DNA of 64,000 nt from Nocardia sp. (GCF_025465275.1 NZ_JAODNK010000034.1:49067-113066), one strand, 5' to 3'. Counted from the stretch's first letter, positions 7,902-16,600 are shown. Translations and numbers: made by a program. The notes: generated by a model not told the origin, from the letters alone.

Positions 7902-9965
7902 ATGAGACTCCCGCGGGTGACTGCCACCACTACTGAGGCCGCAGAGTCCGCTCCACCCGAATCGATCGTCCCGATCGCAGCCGAAACGGCTGTGCTGCCA
8001 CCCGCCCGCCGCTGGGAGCGGGTCGCGCTGGTCGTCCTGATCCTGGGCACGGCTATTGCGTACCTGTGGAACATCACCGTCAATCAGATGGGCAACAGTT
8101 TCTACGCTGCCGCCGCCTGGTCGGGATCGAAGGATTGGAAGGCGCTGCTGTTCGGATCACTGGATCCGGGCAACTTCATCACCGTCGACAAGCCCCCCGT
8201 TTCGCAATGGGTCATGGCGCTGTCGGGTCAGATCTTCGGATTCAGCAGCGCGAGCATGCTGGTGCCGCAGGCGCTCATGGCGGTGGCCGCGGTCGCGCTG
8301 ATGTACGGCGCGATCACCCGGGTCACCCTGAGCCGCACCGCCGGTCTGCTCGCGGGTGCGGTACTGGCCGTGACACCCGTTGTCGCCCTGATGTTCCGCT
8401 TCAATAATCCCGACGCCGTCATGGTGCTGCTCATGACCGCCGGCGCCTACTGCACGATTCGCGCCCTGCCGCGCGCGAGCTGGCGCTGGCTGGCGCTCGC
8501 CGGTGTCGCGCTCGGCTTCGCCTTCCTGGCGAAGATGCTCGAGGGTCTGATGGTGTTGCCCGCCTTGGGTCTCGCCTATCTGGTCGTCGCGCCGACCACG
8601 CTGCGCAATCGCATCGTGCACCTGCTGGGCGCCGCGGCCGCGCTGCTTATCTCCTCGGGTTGGTATGTGCTGCTGACCATTGCGTGGCCCGAATCGTCGC
8701 GGCCGTATCTGGCCGGGTCGACGAACAACACCTTCATGGATCTGGTGCTGGGCTACAACGGTTTCGCCCGCTACCTGGGGCAGAACCATATGGGCGGCAA
8801 GAACCCCTTCCAGATGCCCGAGGGCTACGAAATCCCGCACAGTGTCCGGCAGGGATTCGGCGGATTCGGTCAGGGGCATGACCGAATGTTCACCGGCGAG
8901 ATCGGTTTCGAGATCTCCTGGCTGCTGCCGGCCGCATTGCTCGCCTTCGTGCTTGTGCTCATTGCCCGCGGTCGCGCACCGCGCACCGATCTCGTCCGCG
9001 GCGCGGCGCTGGTTTTCGGGCTGTGGATGATCATCGACGGCGTGGCGTTCTCCGAGATGAAGGGCGGCATGCACGCGTACTACACGCTCGCTATCGCCCC
9101 CGCCATCGCCGGTGTATTCGCCCTCGGCGTCCATGAGCTCTGGCAGCGCCGCGCCGACAAATTCGGCCGAATCGGCAGCGCCGCACTGATTCTCAGCATG
9201 GGTATCTGGGCGTTTGTGGTGTTGCAGCGCAATGCCGACTGGCAGTCGTGGCTGCGCTGGACGATTCTGGCGGTCACCGTGCTGGCCGCGATCGGCCTGC
9301 TGCTGGCCGCTGTTCCGGTGGCGGCACGCCTCGCTCGCATCGATACTCGGGCGACTTCGGTGCTGCTCGTCGCGGGTGTCCTCGCGGGCCTGGCCGGGTC
9401 CGTCGCCTACACCGCGGCCACTCTGCCCGAATCACATACCGGTGGTGGACCGTCCGTCGGTCCCCCGGCCCCGCCTCGGGATATGGGCGCGCTCAATGCC
9501 TTCCGCGGTCAGATGAGCATGATGATGGGCGGCGGTGACGTCGATCCGAAGCTGGCGGACCTGCTGCGCGCCACCAATACCAAGTGGTCGGCTGCCATCG
9601 ACCGTTCCGGTCCGGCCGCGGGCCTCGAATTGGCCACCCACACTTCGGTCATGGCCATCGGCGGCTTCACCTCCGAGGATCCGGTTCCGACCCTGCCGCA
9701 GTTCCAGGACGATGTCCGCAACCACCAGATCGGGTACTACATCGTTCCCGAGGTGCACCTGCCCGACTCCTGGCGGACCGACAAGGCGCCCGAGGGTGCC
9801 AAGGATCCGAAGGACGCCGCCGGTACGACTCCCCTGCCGGACAAGAACGCCGGCATCTGGCGGCCGGCCGGGAACAAGGAAATCCTCGACTGGGTCATGG
9901 CCCACTACACCGAACAGCACGTCGGTGGGCTCGCGGTCTTCGATCTGACCGCCGCAGCACACTAG
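7902..9965 (+). CDS. GT39/ArnT-type membrane glycosyltransferase, YkcB-like
   Basis: About 687 residues from ATG 7902; GTG 7848 and GTG 7917 are alternatives and none has a strong ribosome site. After a roughly 35-residue cytosolic lead come about a dozen membrane helices. The loop FYAAAAWSGSKDWKALLFGSLDPGNFITVDKPP carries the conserved acidic motif of polyprenyl-phosphate-dependent (GT-C) glycosyltransferases. NNTFMDLVLGYNGFARYLGQ and the extracytoplasmic C-terminal domain (MGALNAFRGQ onward, residues about 520-690) are typical of the YkcA/YkcB-like group. It probably transfers a sugar from a lipid-phosphate donor at the outer face of the membrane; the acceptor is unknown. Confidence 0.8.
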   Translation: MRLPRVTATTTEAAESAPPESIVPIAAETAVLPPARRWERVALVVLILGTAIAYLWNITVNQMGNSFYAAAAWSGSKDWKALLFGSLDPGNFITVDKPPVSQWVMALSGQIFGFSSASMLVPQALMAVAAVALMYGAITRVTLSRTAGLLAGAVLAVTPVVALMFRFNNPDAVMVLLMTAGAYCTIRALPRASWRWLALAGVALGFAFLAKMLEGLMVLPALGLAYLVVAPTTLRNRIVHLLGAAAALLISSGWYVLLTIAWPESSRPYLAGSTNNTFMDLVLGYNGFARYLGQNHMGGKNPFQMPEGYEIPHSVRQGFGGFGQGHDRMFTGEIGFEISWLLPAALLAFVLVLIARGRAPRTDLVRGAALVFGLWMIIDGVAFSEMKGGMHAYYTLAIAPAIAGVFALGVHELWQRRADKFGRIGSAALILSMGIWAFVVLQRNADWQSWLRWTILAVTVLAAIGLLLAAVPVAARLARIDTRATSVLLVAGVLAGLAGSVAYTAATLPESHTGGGPSVGPPAPPRDMGALNAFRGQMSMMMGGGDVDPKLADLLRATNTKWSAAIDRSGPAAGLELATHTSVMAIGGFTSEDPVPTLPQFQDDVRNHQIGYYIVPEVHLPDSWRTDKAPEGAKDPKDAAGTTPLPDKNAGIWRPAGNKEILDWVMAHYTEQHVGGLAVFDLTAAAH

Positions 9966-9975
9966 TTCGACAACG

Positions 9976-10017
9976 ACGACGGGCGTCAGCTGATCGAGGT
10001 CAGCTGACGCCCGTCGT
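9976..10017. terminator. Strong intrinsic terminator-like hairpin
   Basis: A perfect 18-bp stem (arms 9976-9993 and 10000-10017) with the six-base loop TCGAGG starts 10 bases after the glycosyltransferase stop and is followed by TCTTGT. The U-run is weak, as is common in actinobacteria. It should end transcripts from the glycosyltransferase gene. Confidence 0.85.
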
Positions 10018-10132
10018 TCTTGTACCGCTGAATCGGGTTCCTGCGCGGCCGCTTTCGAGTAGTTTCGCAACATGTTCCAGTTTTGTCGGTGACTCGCGGC
10101 GAAACTGTATGGGCGGAAGGGCTGGTTGTGAC

Positions 10133-11725
10133 GTGACGGACTACATAGTCATCGGTTCCGGGAGCGCAGGAGCGATCATCGCGCGCAGACTCGCCGACAC
10201 CGGCGCCGCCGTCACGCTGATCGAGGCGGGCCGGCGCGACAACACCCGGCTGGTGCGCAAGCCCGGCATGATCGGCCCGCTGCACAGCGTGCCGCAACTG
10301 AAGAAGATGATCGACTGGGGCCACTACACCGTCGAGCAGAAGCATGCGCTGGGTCGCATCATCCCGCAGACGCACGGCAAAGTGGTCGGCGGTTCGAGCT
10401 CTGTCAACGGCATGGTGTTCGTGCGCGGCAACCGGCGCAACTTCGATGATTGGGCGGGTGCGGGCAACACCGGCTGGTCGTATGAGGATGTGCTGCCGAG
10501 CTTCAAGAAGTTCGAATCCTTCGAGGACGGCGCGAACGAGTTCCGCGGTGACTCCGGTCCGATCAAGGTGATTCGCTCGCGTGATCTGACGCCCGCGTCC
10601 GAGTCGTTCATGCAGGCGCTGACCGAAACCACCGGTGTGGCACGCAATCCCGATTACAACGGCGCCGAGCAGGATGGCGTCTCGCTCTTCCAGCAGAGCA
10701 ACAGCAACGGGCTGCGCTTCAGCACTTCGGTCGGATATCTCGACGATCGCCCGAAAACCCTTACCGTGCTGCCGAATACCCAAGTCGTGCGCATCGTGAT
10801 CGAGAACGGCCGGGCCACCGGTGTGGAGTACCGGACCGAGCGCGGCACCGAAGTACTGCGGGCCGAGCGCGAAGTGATCGTCAGCGCAGGCACTTTCGGC
10901 TCCCCGCAGCTGCTCATGCTCTCGGGCATCGGACCGGCCGACCATCTCCGCGCTTTCGGCATCGACGTCGTCGCCGACCTCCCGGTGGGCGACAACCTGC
11001 ACGATCACCTGTTCATTCCGATGACCTTCGCTATGCCGACCGCCGTGAACCGTTCGTCGCCAGGGTATTTCGCCCGCGCGTTCCTGCGGGAGTCGTTGCG
11101 CAACAACAGCACCTGGCTGGCCCGCACTGTATTCGAAGTGGTCGCGTTCCTGCGCACCCCGCACGCGGCGGGTGTGCCCGATCTGCAGCTACACGTGCTG
11201 CCGTGGGGATATCCCGGTCCGAATCAGGATGCGCCGGTGCGCCATACCCCCGATCCGCGGCAGTCGCTGACCGTCATGGCGACGATGATCTACCCGCAGA
11301 GCCGGGGCACATTGCGGCTGACGTCGGCCGATCCCACAGCGGCGCCTGCCATCGACCCCAATTACCTTGCCGAGCAACGCGATGTGGACACGCTGGTGTA
11401 CGGGATGGAGCTGACCCGAGAGATCATGGCCGCCAAGTCGATCAGCGGCGCGGTGGACACCGAAATCTCCCCTGGTCCGCAGTATCCTGGCCGCGCAGAT
11501 CTGACCGGTGAGGTCCCGAACCGGGCAACCACCGTCTACCACCCCGTCGGCACCTGCCGCATGGGCGTGGACGAACGCGCGGTGGTGGACCCGATGCTGC
11601 GGGTGCGCGGAGTGCAGGGACTGCGGGTCGCCGACGCGTCGATCATGCCGAACATCGTCGGCGGCAACACCAATGCGGCCACCATGATGATCGGCGAACA
11701 CGCGGCCTCGATCATCCTGAGCTGA
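10133..11725 (+). CDS. GMC-family FAD-dependent oxidoreductase (choline-dehydrogenase-like)
   Basis: 530 residues. The N-terminal YIVIGSGSAGAIIARRLADTGAAVTLIEAG is the Rossmann motif with its GxGxxG and terminal Glu. HGKVVGGSSSVNGMVFVRG is GMC signature 1 and SAGTFGSPQLLMLSGIGP is signature 2. The C-terminal catalytic histidine lies in TTVYHPVGTCRMG, and the closing FAD contact is NTNAATMMIGEHAA. Members oxidise alcohols; the substrate is not predictable. GTG 10133 places the FAD motif at the usual distance from the start. An in-frame ATG at 10109 would add eight residues. Confidence 0.85.
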   Translation: MTDYIVIGSGSAGAIIARRLADTGAAVTLIEAGRRDNTRLVRKPGMIGPLHSVPQLKKMIDWGHYTVEQKHALGRIIPQTHGKVVGGSSSVNGMVFVRGNRRNFDDWAGAGNTGWSYEDVLPSFKKFESFEDGANEFRGDSGPIKVIRSRDLTPASESFMQALTETTGVARNPDYNGAEQDGVSLFQQSNSNGLRFSTSVGYLDDRPKTLTVLPNTQVVRIVIENGRATGVEYRTERGTEVLRAEREVIVSAGTFGSPQLLMLSGIGPADHLRAFGIDVVADLPVGDNLHDHLFIPMTFAMPTAVNRSSPGYFARAFLRESLRNNSTWLARTVFEVVAFLRTPHAAGVPDLQLHVLPWGYPGPNQDAPVRHTPDPRQSLTVMATMIYPQSRGTLRLTSADPTAAPAIDPNYLAEQRDVDTLVYGMELTREIMAAKSISGAVDTEISPGPQYPGRADLTGEVPNRATTVYHPVGTCRMGVDERAVVDPMLRVRGVQGLRVADASIMPNIVGGNTNAATMMIGEHAASIILS

Positions 11726-11762
11726 ATCCCACCGATCCCATGGCGGGGTGGTGACCTGAGAA

Positions 11763-12149
11763 TCAGGCCGGGGAGACGATCTGGATGAGATTTCCGCAGG
11801 TGTCGTCGAACACGGCGGTGGTCACCGGCCCTGCCTCCATCGGTTCCTGGGTGAAGGTGACTCCCAGTCCATGCAGCCGGTCGTACTCCGCCTGGACATC
11901 TGCGACCTGGAATGACGCGGCCGGAATGCCGTCGGCGATCAACCCGGTCTTGTACGGCTTCACGACGGGGTGTCCGTCGGGTTCCAACAGGAGTTCCGCA
12001 CCTTCGGGGTCCTCCGGCGAGACGACCGTCAACCACCGGGCCTCCCCCAGCGGGACGTCGTGCTTTGTGGTGAAACCCAGTACCCCGGTGTAGAAGTCGA
12101 GGGCTTTCTGCTGGTCATCGACGAACACGCTGGTGATATAGATCCTCAC
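11763..12149 (-). CDS. VOC-family protein
   Basis: 128 residues with the full glyoxalase-fold order: IYITSVFVDDQQKALDFYTGVLGF, WLTVVSPEDPEGAELLLEP, ASFQVADVQAEYDRLHGLGVTF, and a closing FDDTCGNLIQIVSPA. This resembles the PhnB/YaeR-like actinobacterial VOC proteins found beside HxlR or ArsR regulators, many linked to resistance to small electrophiles or antibiotics; the ligand here is unknown. It lies 103 bases downstream of the YciI-like gene on the same strand. Confidence 0.85.
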   Translation of the reverse strand: MRIYITSVFVDDQQKALDFYTGVLGFTTKHDVPLGEARWLTVVSPEDPEGAELLLEPDGHPVVKPYKTGLIADGIPAASFQVADVQAEYDRLHGLGVTFTQEPMEAGPVTTAVFDDTCGNLIQIVSPA

Positions 12150-12252
12150 GATGCCGTCCCTTCCTGGCGACCGGCCACCGCTCGGACAAGGGTGGCCAAG
12201 GTGTGGTCTCGAGGTGCTGGAACTGTACCGCGTCGATGTGCGGAGATTGATC

Positions 12253-12591
12253 TCATCCAGGGAGCGCGTCGCCCGGGAAGCCGTGGCATGGGCGAACCTC
12301 GCAGCGCATCATGCCCGCTCGCACGCAAGGGTCTCCGGCCATGATCTCGGCGGCTGCTGCTGCCGGCACGGTCATGATCGCGACTCCGGCTACGGTGTCG
12401 GACGCGACCGGACACAGGATCGCGATCACCCCGTCAGCGCGCAGCGACACCATGCGGCGCTGGTGTTCTAGTTCGATTGCGTCCGCGCCGTCCATGGTCC
12501 GCTCAGGCCCCCAATGAAGGAGCGCCAGGCTGTAGGGTTTCGCGGTCGCGGCCAGAGTCCGAATCTGCTCATCGGTGACTGTTGTGCTCAT
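12253..12591 (-). CDS. YciI-like protein
   Basis: 112 residues resembling the YciI/DGPF fold: KPYSLALLHWGPERTMDGADAIELEHQRRMVSLRADGVIAILCPV, then a strand-helix VAGVAIMTVPAAAAAEIMAGDPCVRAGMMRCEV, where the family typically has the pattern DDPxxxAGhh. YciI proteins are small dimeric barrels with a conserved His/Asp pair, of uncertain catalytic role. Here the His is present in LEHQRR and the Asp in GDPC. It lies nine bases from the VOC gene at 12601-13044, so the two are almost certainly one transcript. Confidence 0.75.
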   Translation of the reverse strand: MSTTVTDEQIRTLAATAKPYSLALLHWGPERTMDGADAIELEHQRRMVSLRADGVIAILCPVASDTVAGVAIMTVPAAAAAEIMAGDPCVRAGMMRCEVRPCHGFPGDALPG

Positions 12592-12600
12592 GATGGCTCC

Positions 12601-13044
12601 TCACTTCTGGATTTGTTCGGCCAGCGAGACGATGATTCCTTCGGGCCCCCGGACGTAGGCCATCCGCCACACGCCTTCGTATTCGCCGATGCCTCCCACC
12701 AGTCCGTAACCGTCGGCTGCTATCTGGTCGACCGCGGCCTGCAGGTCCTTTACCTCGAAGGCGACATTGCGCAGGCCCAGTTCGTTGGCCGGCGCGGCGG
12801 GCGAACCCGGGAGGTGGTCCGGGCGTGCGAAGCTCGACAGTTCCAGGGTCGTTCCGCCGCCGGGTAGTCGCAGCATGACGATCTCGGTGGCAGCACCGGT
12901 CATGCCGATCACGGTATCCAGGAACTCGCCTTCGATGGCCATCTTCTGATCGGCCTCCAAGCCGAGGCTGACGAAAAACGCTGTCGCGGTGTCGAGGTCG
13001 GCAACGGTGATGCCGACATGGTCGAAGCGCTGTGCGAAGCCCAT
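12601..13044 (-). CDS. VOC-family protein
   Basis: 147 residues. RFDHVGITVADLDTATAFFVSLGLE is the standard first VOC module; TEIVMLRLPGGGTTLELSSF and NVAFEVKDLQAAVDQIAADGYGLVG form the second; WRMAYVRGPEGIIVSLAEQI supplies the final strand with the metal-ligand Glu region replaced by Ile-Ile. The His at position 9 and the internal Glu are present. First gene of the VOC-YciI-VOC run; its upstream region holds a palindrome (13091-13105) and the HxlR remnant, so it was probably once controlled by that regulator. Confidence 0.85.
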   Translation of the reverse strand: MGFAQRFDHVGITVADLDTATAFFVSLGLEADQKMAIEGEFLDTVIGMTGAATEIVMLRLPGGGTTLELSSFARPDHLPGSPAAPANELGLRNVAFEVKDLQAAVDQIAADGYGLVGGIGEYEGVWRMAYVRGPEGIIVSLAEQIQK

Positions 13045-13090
13045 CGGATACCTTCCTAAGTTTTTGTTGTAGAGAACATAGCACCTTTAA

Positions 13091-13105
13091 GTTCCCTAAG
13101 GGAAC
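13091..13105. promoter_or_regulatory. Palindrome upstream of the VOC operon
   Basis: The sequence GTTCCCT-A-AGGGAAC is a 7+1+7 inverted repeat in the AT-rich leader 47 bases upstream of the VOC start at 13044. It looks like an operator for a dimeric winged-helix repressor. The adjacent HxlR fragment would be the natural owner but is broken. Confidence 0.5.
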
Positions 13106-13106
13106 C

Positions 13107-13280
13107 CTGTTTGCCAAGATCGGCCACGCCGACCCGCGTTGCGGTCATTGCGGCGAGCCGATGCACGCCGACGACGTTCCCCTCTTCCCGGGCCCGGGTG
13201 CGGCTTCACGACCGAAGGCCGGATTGCCTGGGCCGGATTCCGTTGTGGGCAGCGCCATTAGGGATCTGTCGTACCACCCT
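13107..13280 (+). pseudogene. C-terminal remnant of an HxlR-family regulator
   Basis: In the frame reading through 13107-13280 the translation gives FAKIGHADPRCGHCGEPMHADDVPLFPGPGA and then loses protein character. The CxxCGEPM-x2-DV-x3-PGPG pattern is the usual tail of actinobacterial HxlR/winged-helix regulators. The DNA-binding part, about 120 residues, is missing, and no start codon or HTH lies upstream. It is divergent from the VOC operon, where HxlR genes normally sit, so it is most simply a 5'-deleted regulator. The 3' limit is approximate. Confidence 0.5.
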
Positions 13281-13329
13281 GTAATGATCTCGAGGCAATG
13301 TTTTTTCGAACCTGGGGGAAGAAATCTCT

Positions 13330-13761
13330 ATGACACTGTCTCGTAAAGCCGCACTGGGTCTGGTGGCCTGTACCGCAGGCGCACTGGTGACCGGCACCGC
13401 CGGCGCCGCGCACGCCGACGGCAGCTACTTCGGCGCGTTCGCCACCGCCGACCGCGGCAGCTCCATCCACGTCGTCGCCATGTGGAACTACCCGGACCAG
13501 GCCTCGGCCGACGCCGCCGCACTGCGCGACTGCGGTGACGCCAACTGCGTGATCCAACTGCGCTGGGCCGACGGCTGCGCTGCATACTCGCGCCGCGACG
13601 ACAACCTCTTCTGGGCTACCGGCAACACCCGCGCCGAGGCCGAGCGCAATGCACTCGCCGCCGCCGGCCCGGACCCGAACCCGCTCCTGGTGAGCCTGGG
13701 CAGCGCCGAGCCGAGCACCGCCACGGTGCGCACCTCCGCCTGCACCGCAAACGCGGGCTGA
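13330..13761 (+). CDS. Secreted DUF4189-domain protein
   Basis: 143 residues. The first roughly 30 form a Sec signal peptide with an Ala-rich core and a likely cleavage after AHA. The mature part is a DUF4189 domain: YFGAFATADRG, MWNYPDQASADAAALRDCGDANCVIQLRWADGCAAYSRR, with four cysteines expected to form two disulfides, and TRAEAERNALAAAG near the end. These small secreted proteins are abundant in Nocardia and Mycobacterium and have no known biochemical role. A terminator-like hairpin follows at 13768-13810. Confidence 0.85.
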   Translation: MTLSRKAALGLVACTAGALVTGTAGAAHADGSYFGAFATADRGSSIHVVAMWNYPDQASADAAALRDCGDANCVIQLRWADGCAAYSRRDDNLFWATGNTRAEAERNALAAAGPDPNPLLVSLGSAEPSTATVRTSACTANAG

Positions 13762-13767
13762 TCCACC

Positions 13768-13810
13768 CCGGAGTGCGGGCGGTACGCAATCCGCGCCGCC
13801 CGTCCTCCGG
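13768..13810. terminator. Terminator-like hairpin after the DUF4189 gene
   Basis: Arms 13768-13782 and 13796-13810 pair over 15 positions with two mismatches around a 13-nt loop. The stem is very GC-rich, and it starts seven bases after the stop codon. No U-tract follows. Confidence 0.6.
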
Positions 13811-13892
13811 CTGCCGCGTACCGCCGTTGCAGGTGGGCCCGGGGGCGCGGTGCGTTGGTGATTAGTGACGCGGAGAAGGAGTACCTGGTTCC

Positions 13893-14540
13893 ATGGTCCG
13901 TTCCGGCGATCAGATACATGCCTACCTGGTTAACCAGGTCAACCGAATGTTGCGCCGACTGAGCATGTTCGGCGGCGAGCCTGCGCTGTGGACGACGTTC
14001 GATCATCTGTACTTTCTCGAAGGCGACGAGGACGGCATCGAGAATCTGCGGCAATCCTGGCGCGATCGCAACGCTTTCACCCCCACCGGAGTGAAAGGCG
14101 CTCTCCAGAAACAGCTTCCACACAATGACATCGAGTATGCCCTCGCTTCCATTTATGGGGAAGTCGCTCGGAACAGGGGCTGGCTGCAGCTGGACCGAAC
14201 CTTGACCGGTGACGAGTACACGGCGTTGTGCGCCGAAATCGCAGCCTTTACCGAACTCGACCGCACCTGGACCGACGTCGTCGGCATCTTCGGTGAGCCC
14301 AGCGTCTTATTCGGCGGATCGAACCCGCTCTACGGCAAGTCGTTGGGCTACGCGACCGCGAATGTCAGCGACCCGATGGTGATATTCCATCTCTGGAATG
14401 GTGTAGACCCTGGGGCCGAGCCCAATTGGCCTCCGAAAGTATTCGGATCCGGTCTTGCTGGCGATCCGTTGCGGCGCAGGCTCTTTCCCCGCCTCCTTCT
14501 CTTCACCCCCGAAGGCCACCGGCGCCGTCCCCGGATCTGA
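13893..14540 (+). CDS. Hypothetical protein
   Basis: 215 residues, not assigned to a family. The first 170 look like a soluble globular protein rich in Trp and Asp (ALWTTFDHLYFLEGDEDGIENLRQSWRDRN; ELDRTWTDVVGIFGEPSVLFGGSNPLYGKSLGYAT). After FHLWNGVDPG the composition turns abruptly basic and proline-rich, ending FPRLLLFTPEGHRRRPRI, as if the last 40 codons were read in a shifted frame. Start ATG 13893 follows GGAGAAGGAGTACCTGGTTCC. It stands alone, convergent with the TetR gene. Confidence 0.6.
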   Translation: MVRSGDQIHAYLVNQVNRMLRRLSMFGGEPALWTTFDHLYFLEGDEDGIENLRQSWRDRNAFTPTGVKGALQKQLPHNDIEYALASIYGEVARNRGWLQLDRTLTGDEYTALCAEIAAFTELDRTWTDVVGIFGEPSVLFGGSNPLYGKSLGYATANVSDPMVIFHLWNGVDPGAEPNWPPKVFGSGLAGDPLRRRLFPRLLLFTPEGHRRRPRI

Positions 14541-14560
14541 CCGACCTCCATGCCACGTGA

Positions 14561-15157
14561 CTAGTGGGGTGTCTCCACGCCGCAGAGGCGCAGGGTGGTT
14601 TCGAGGCACAGTGCTTCTGCCTCGTCGGTGGTGAGGCGGCCGGTGGCGACTTGCGCTACGGCGGTGTGCTGGAGTCCGAAGATGATGGCGGCGAGCCAGG
14701 CTGCGGGGAGTGACGGAGTGAAATCGCCTGTGCGCTGGCCTCGTTCGATGAGCCGTTCCAGTCGCGGGGGGCCGAAGTCGTGGGGGTCGCTCTCGGGTCG
14801 CGGGATCGTGGCGGCGTTCAGTAGCAGGGGGTAGCGGGCGAGGAATCGCCAACCGGCGCTGAGGAATTGGGCCAGGGCGGCGGCGGGTGGGGCGGTGTCG
14901 AGGCCCGCGTCGTCGAGCAGGGCGTCGTATTCGGCGGCTGCGGCCTCGACGAGGGCGGCGACCAGCGCATCGCGTGACGGGAAGTGCGCGTAGACGGTCT
15001 GGCGGGTGACGCCGGCCGCGGCGGCGATGTCCTCCATGCTGGCGTCGATCCGCTCGCCGAGCACAATCCGGGCCGCATTGAGGATGGCGTCGATGCTGCG
15101 CCGGGCGTCGGATCGGGGGCGGCGCGGCGGCGCGGTGGTGTTCTGCGAGTCGGCCAT
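14561..15157 (-). CDS. TetR-family transcriptional regulator
   Basis: 198 residues. Residues about 20-65 are a TetR DNA-binding domain: SIDAILNAARIVLGERIDASMEDIAAAAGVTRQTVYAHFPSRDALVAALV. The C-terminal part is an all-helical ligand domain with the TetR_C-type pattern ending LCLETTLRLCGV. It is divergent from the flavin monooxygenase at 15281, and the space between holds an 18-bp-arm inverted repeat (15185-15230), so it almost certainly represses that gene and itself. The inducer is unknown. Confidence 0.88.
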   Translation of the reverse strand: MADSQNTTAPPRRPRSDARRSIDAILNAARIVLGERIDASMEDIAAAAGVTRQTVYAHFPSRDALVAALVEAAAAEYDALLDDAGLDTAPPAAALAQFLSAGWRFLARYPLLLNAATIPRPESDPHDFGPPRLERLIERGQRTGDFTPSLPAAWLAAIIFGLQHTAVAQVATGRLTTDEAEALCLETTLRLCGVETPH

Positions 15158-15184
15158 TTCAGAATCGTATGCGTTCGATCATAA

Positions 15185-15230
15185 CCTTGACACGTTGTAA
15201 GAGATAGATAAGTCTTACATCATGTCAAGG
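15185..15230. promoter_or_regulatory. TetR operator/divergent promoter
   Basis: Arms CCTTGACA-n3-TGTAAGA (15185-15202) and TCTTACA-n3-TGTCAAGG (15213-15230) form an inverted repeat with only the central triplets mismatched, separated by 10 bases. Each arm contains TTGACA in outward orientation, so the operator probably overlaps the -35 element on both strands. Confidence 0.7.
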
Positions 15231-15280
15231 AAAAGCTCCCTCGACGCAGGCCTGACTTATCGCTCATAAGGAGCAAGCTC

Positions 15281-16516
15281 ATGCGAATTCTCGTCTCCGG
15301 TGCCAGCATCGCGGGTCCGGTGCTGGCGTACTGGCTCACCAGGCACGGCTTCTCCGTCACCGTTGTCGAGCGGACACCGGCTCCGCGTAAGACCGGCGGC
15401 CATGCGGTTGACCTGTTTCGGCCTGCGGTGGAAATTTCGGAGCAGATGGGCGTGCTCGCGCGCGTCGAGGAATGCGCGACCGGCACGAAACGGATGGCAC
15501 TTCACCGGGAGGGCGCACGACGTCCTGTCGAGGTGGAGCTGTCGAAGATCTTCGGTGCGACCTCCGATCGGCACGTCGAGATCATGCGGGACGACCTGAG
15601 CGAGATCTACTACGACGCCACCAGCGACGATGTCGAGTACCTGTTCGGCGACTCGATCACGGAGATCTCGCCCGACGGCGAAGTGCGGTTCGAGAACGCC
15701 GCGGCCCGCCGCTTCGATCTCATTGTCGGCGCGGACGGGTTGCACTCCAATGTGCGTCGTCTCGTCTTCGGCGACGAGTCCCGCTTCAGTGCCTTCATCG
15801 GGGCCTATCTCGGGGTGCTGACCCTGCCCAATACCTTCGATCTCGACGGGGAGCTCCGCATCCACGTCGGCGTCGGCCGCACTACCGGCATATACGGTGC
15901 ACGGCACCTGGGCGATGCGCGGGCGTTGTTCCTGTTCCGCAGCGAGCGCGAGCTGGACTACGGCCACCGCGATGTGCCCCGGCAGAAGGAGTTGCTACGC
16001 AAGACATTCGGTGGTTTTCATGCCGACGTGGACCGCTGCCTGGATGAGCTCGACCGCACCCCGGCGTTCTACTTCGACTCGATCACCCAGCTCCGCATGG
16101 ACACCTGGTCGCGGGGCCGGGTGACGCTCGTCGGCGACGCGGGCTACAGCCCGGGCCCGGCCGTCGGCGGCAGCACCAGTCTGGCTGTCGTCGGCGCGTA
16201 TGTCCTTGCCGGCGAGCTGGCACGGGCGGGCGGTGACCATGAGCGCGCCTTCCCCGGCTACGAGCGCGCGATGGCAGAGCATGTGCGCGGGAGCCAGGCG
16301 GCCGCACTGAGCGCAGCGCAGACCCTGGTCCCCACGTCGCGGCTCGGCGTGTCAGGACTGGTCCAGGGCACTCGTTTGATCTCGGCGCTGCCCGCGGGGC
16401 CCAGCCGAGCCTTCATCCGACTCGTCAGTAAGACTGCACGCCTCTACAACTCCATGACCATCGAGGATTACCGGCCCTCGGCTGCCACATCAGGAGGCCG
16501 GGTAGGCCTGAGGTGA
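15281..16516 (+). CDS. FAD-dependent monooxygenase (PHBH fold)
   Basis: 411 residues. ILVSGASIAGPVLAYWLTRHGFSVTVVER is the GxGxxG FAD motif with terminal Glu, FDLIVGADGLHSNVR is the conserved DG motif that contacts NAD(P)H and FAD, and GRVTLVGDAGYSPGP is the GD motif that binds the FAD ribose. These group A flavoprotein hydroxylases act on aromatic or polyketide rings, and close homologues include tetracycline-type monooxygenases. The start at 15281 has an AAGGAGCAAGCTC leader. Under likely TetR control from 14561-15157. Confidence 0.88.
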   Translation: MRILVSGASIAGPVLAYWLTRHGFSVTVVERTPAPRKTGGHAVDLFRPAVEISEQMGVLARVEECATGTKRMALHREGARRPVEVELSKIFGATSDRHVEIMRDDLSEIYYDATSDDVEYLFGDSITEISPDGEVRFENAAARRFDLIVGADGLHSNVRRLVFGDESRFSAFIGAYLGVLTLPNTFDLDGELRIHVGVGRTTGIYGARHLGDARALFLFRSERELDYGHRDVPRQKELLRKTFGGFHADVDRCLDELDRTPAFYFDSITQLRMDTWSRGRVTLVGDAGYSPGPAVGGSTSLAVVGAYVLAGELARAGGDHERAFPGYERAMAEHVRGSQAAALSAAQTLVPTSRLGVSGLVQGTRLISALPAGPSRAFIRLVSKTARLYNSMTIEDYRPSAATSGGRVGLR

Positions 16517-16600
16517 TGCGACGTCGGAGATCCGGTAGATCCCAGGCCGGCCATCACACGGTGCAGCAATCGACGCCTGAGCTACTAGGCCGACCTCGGG

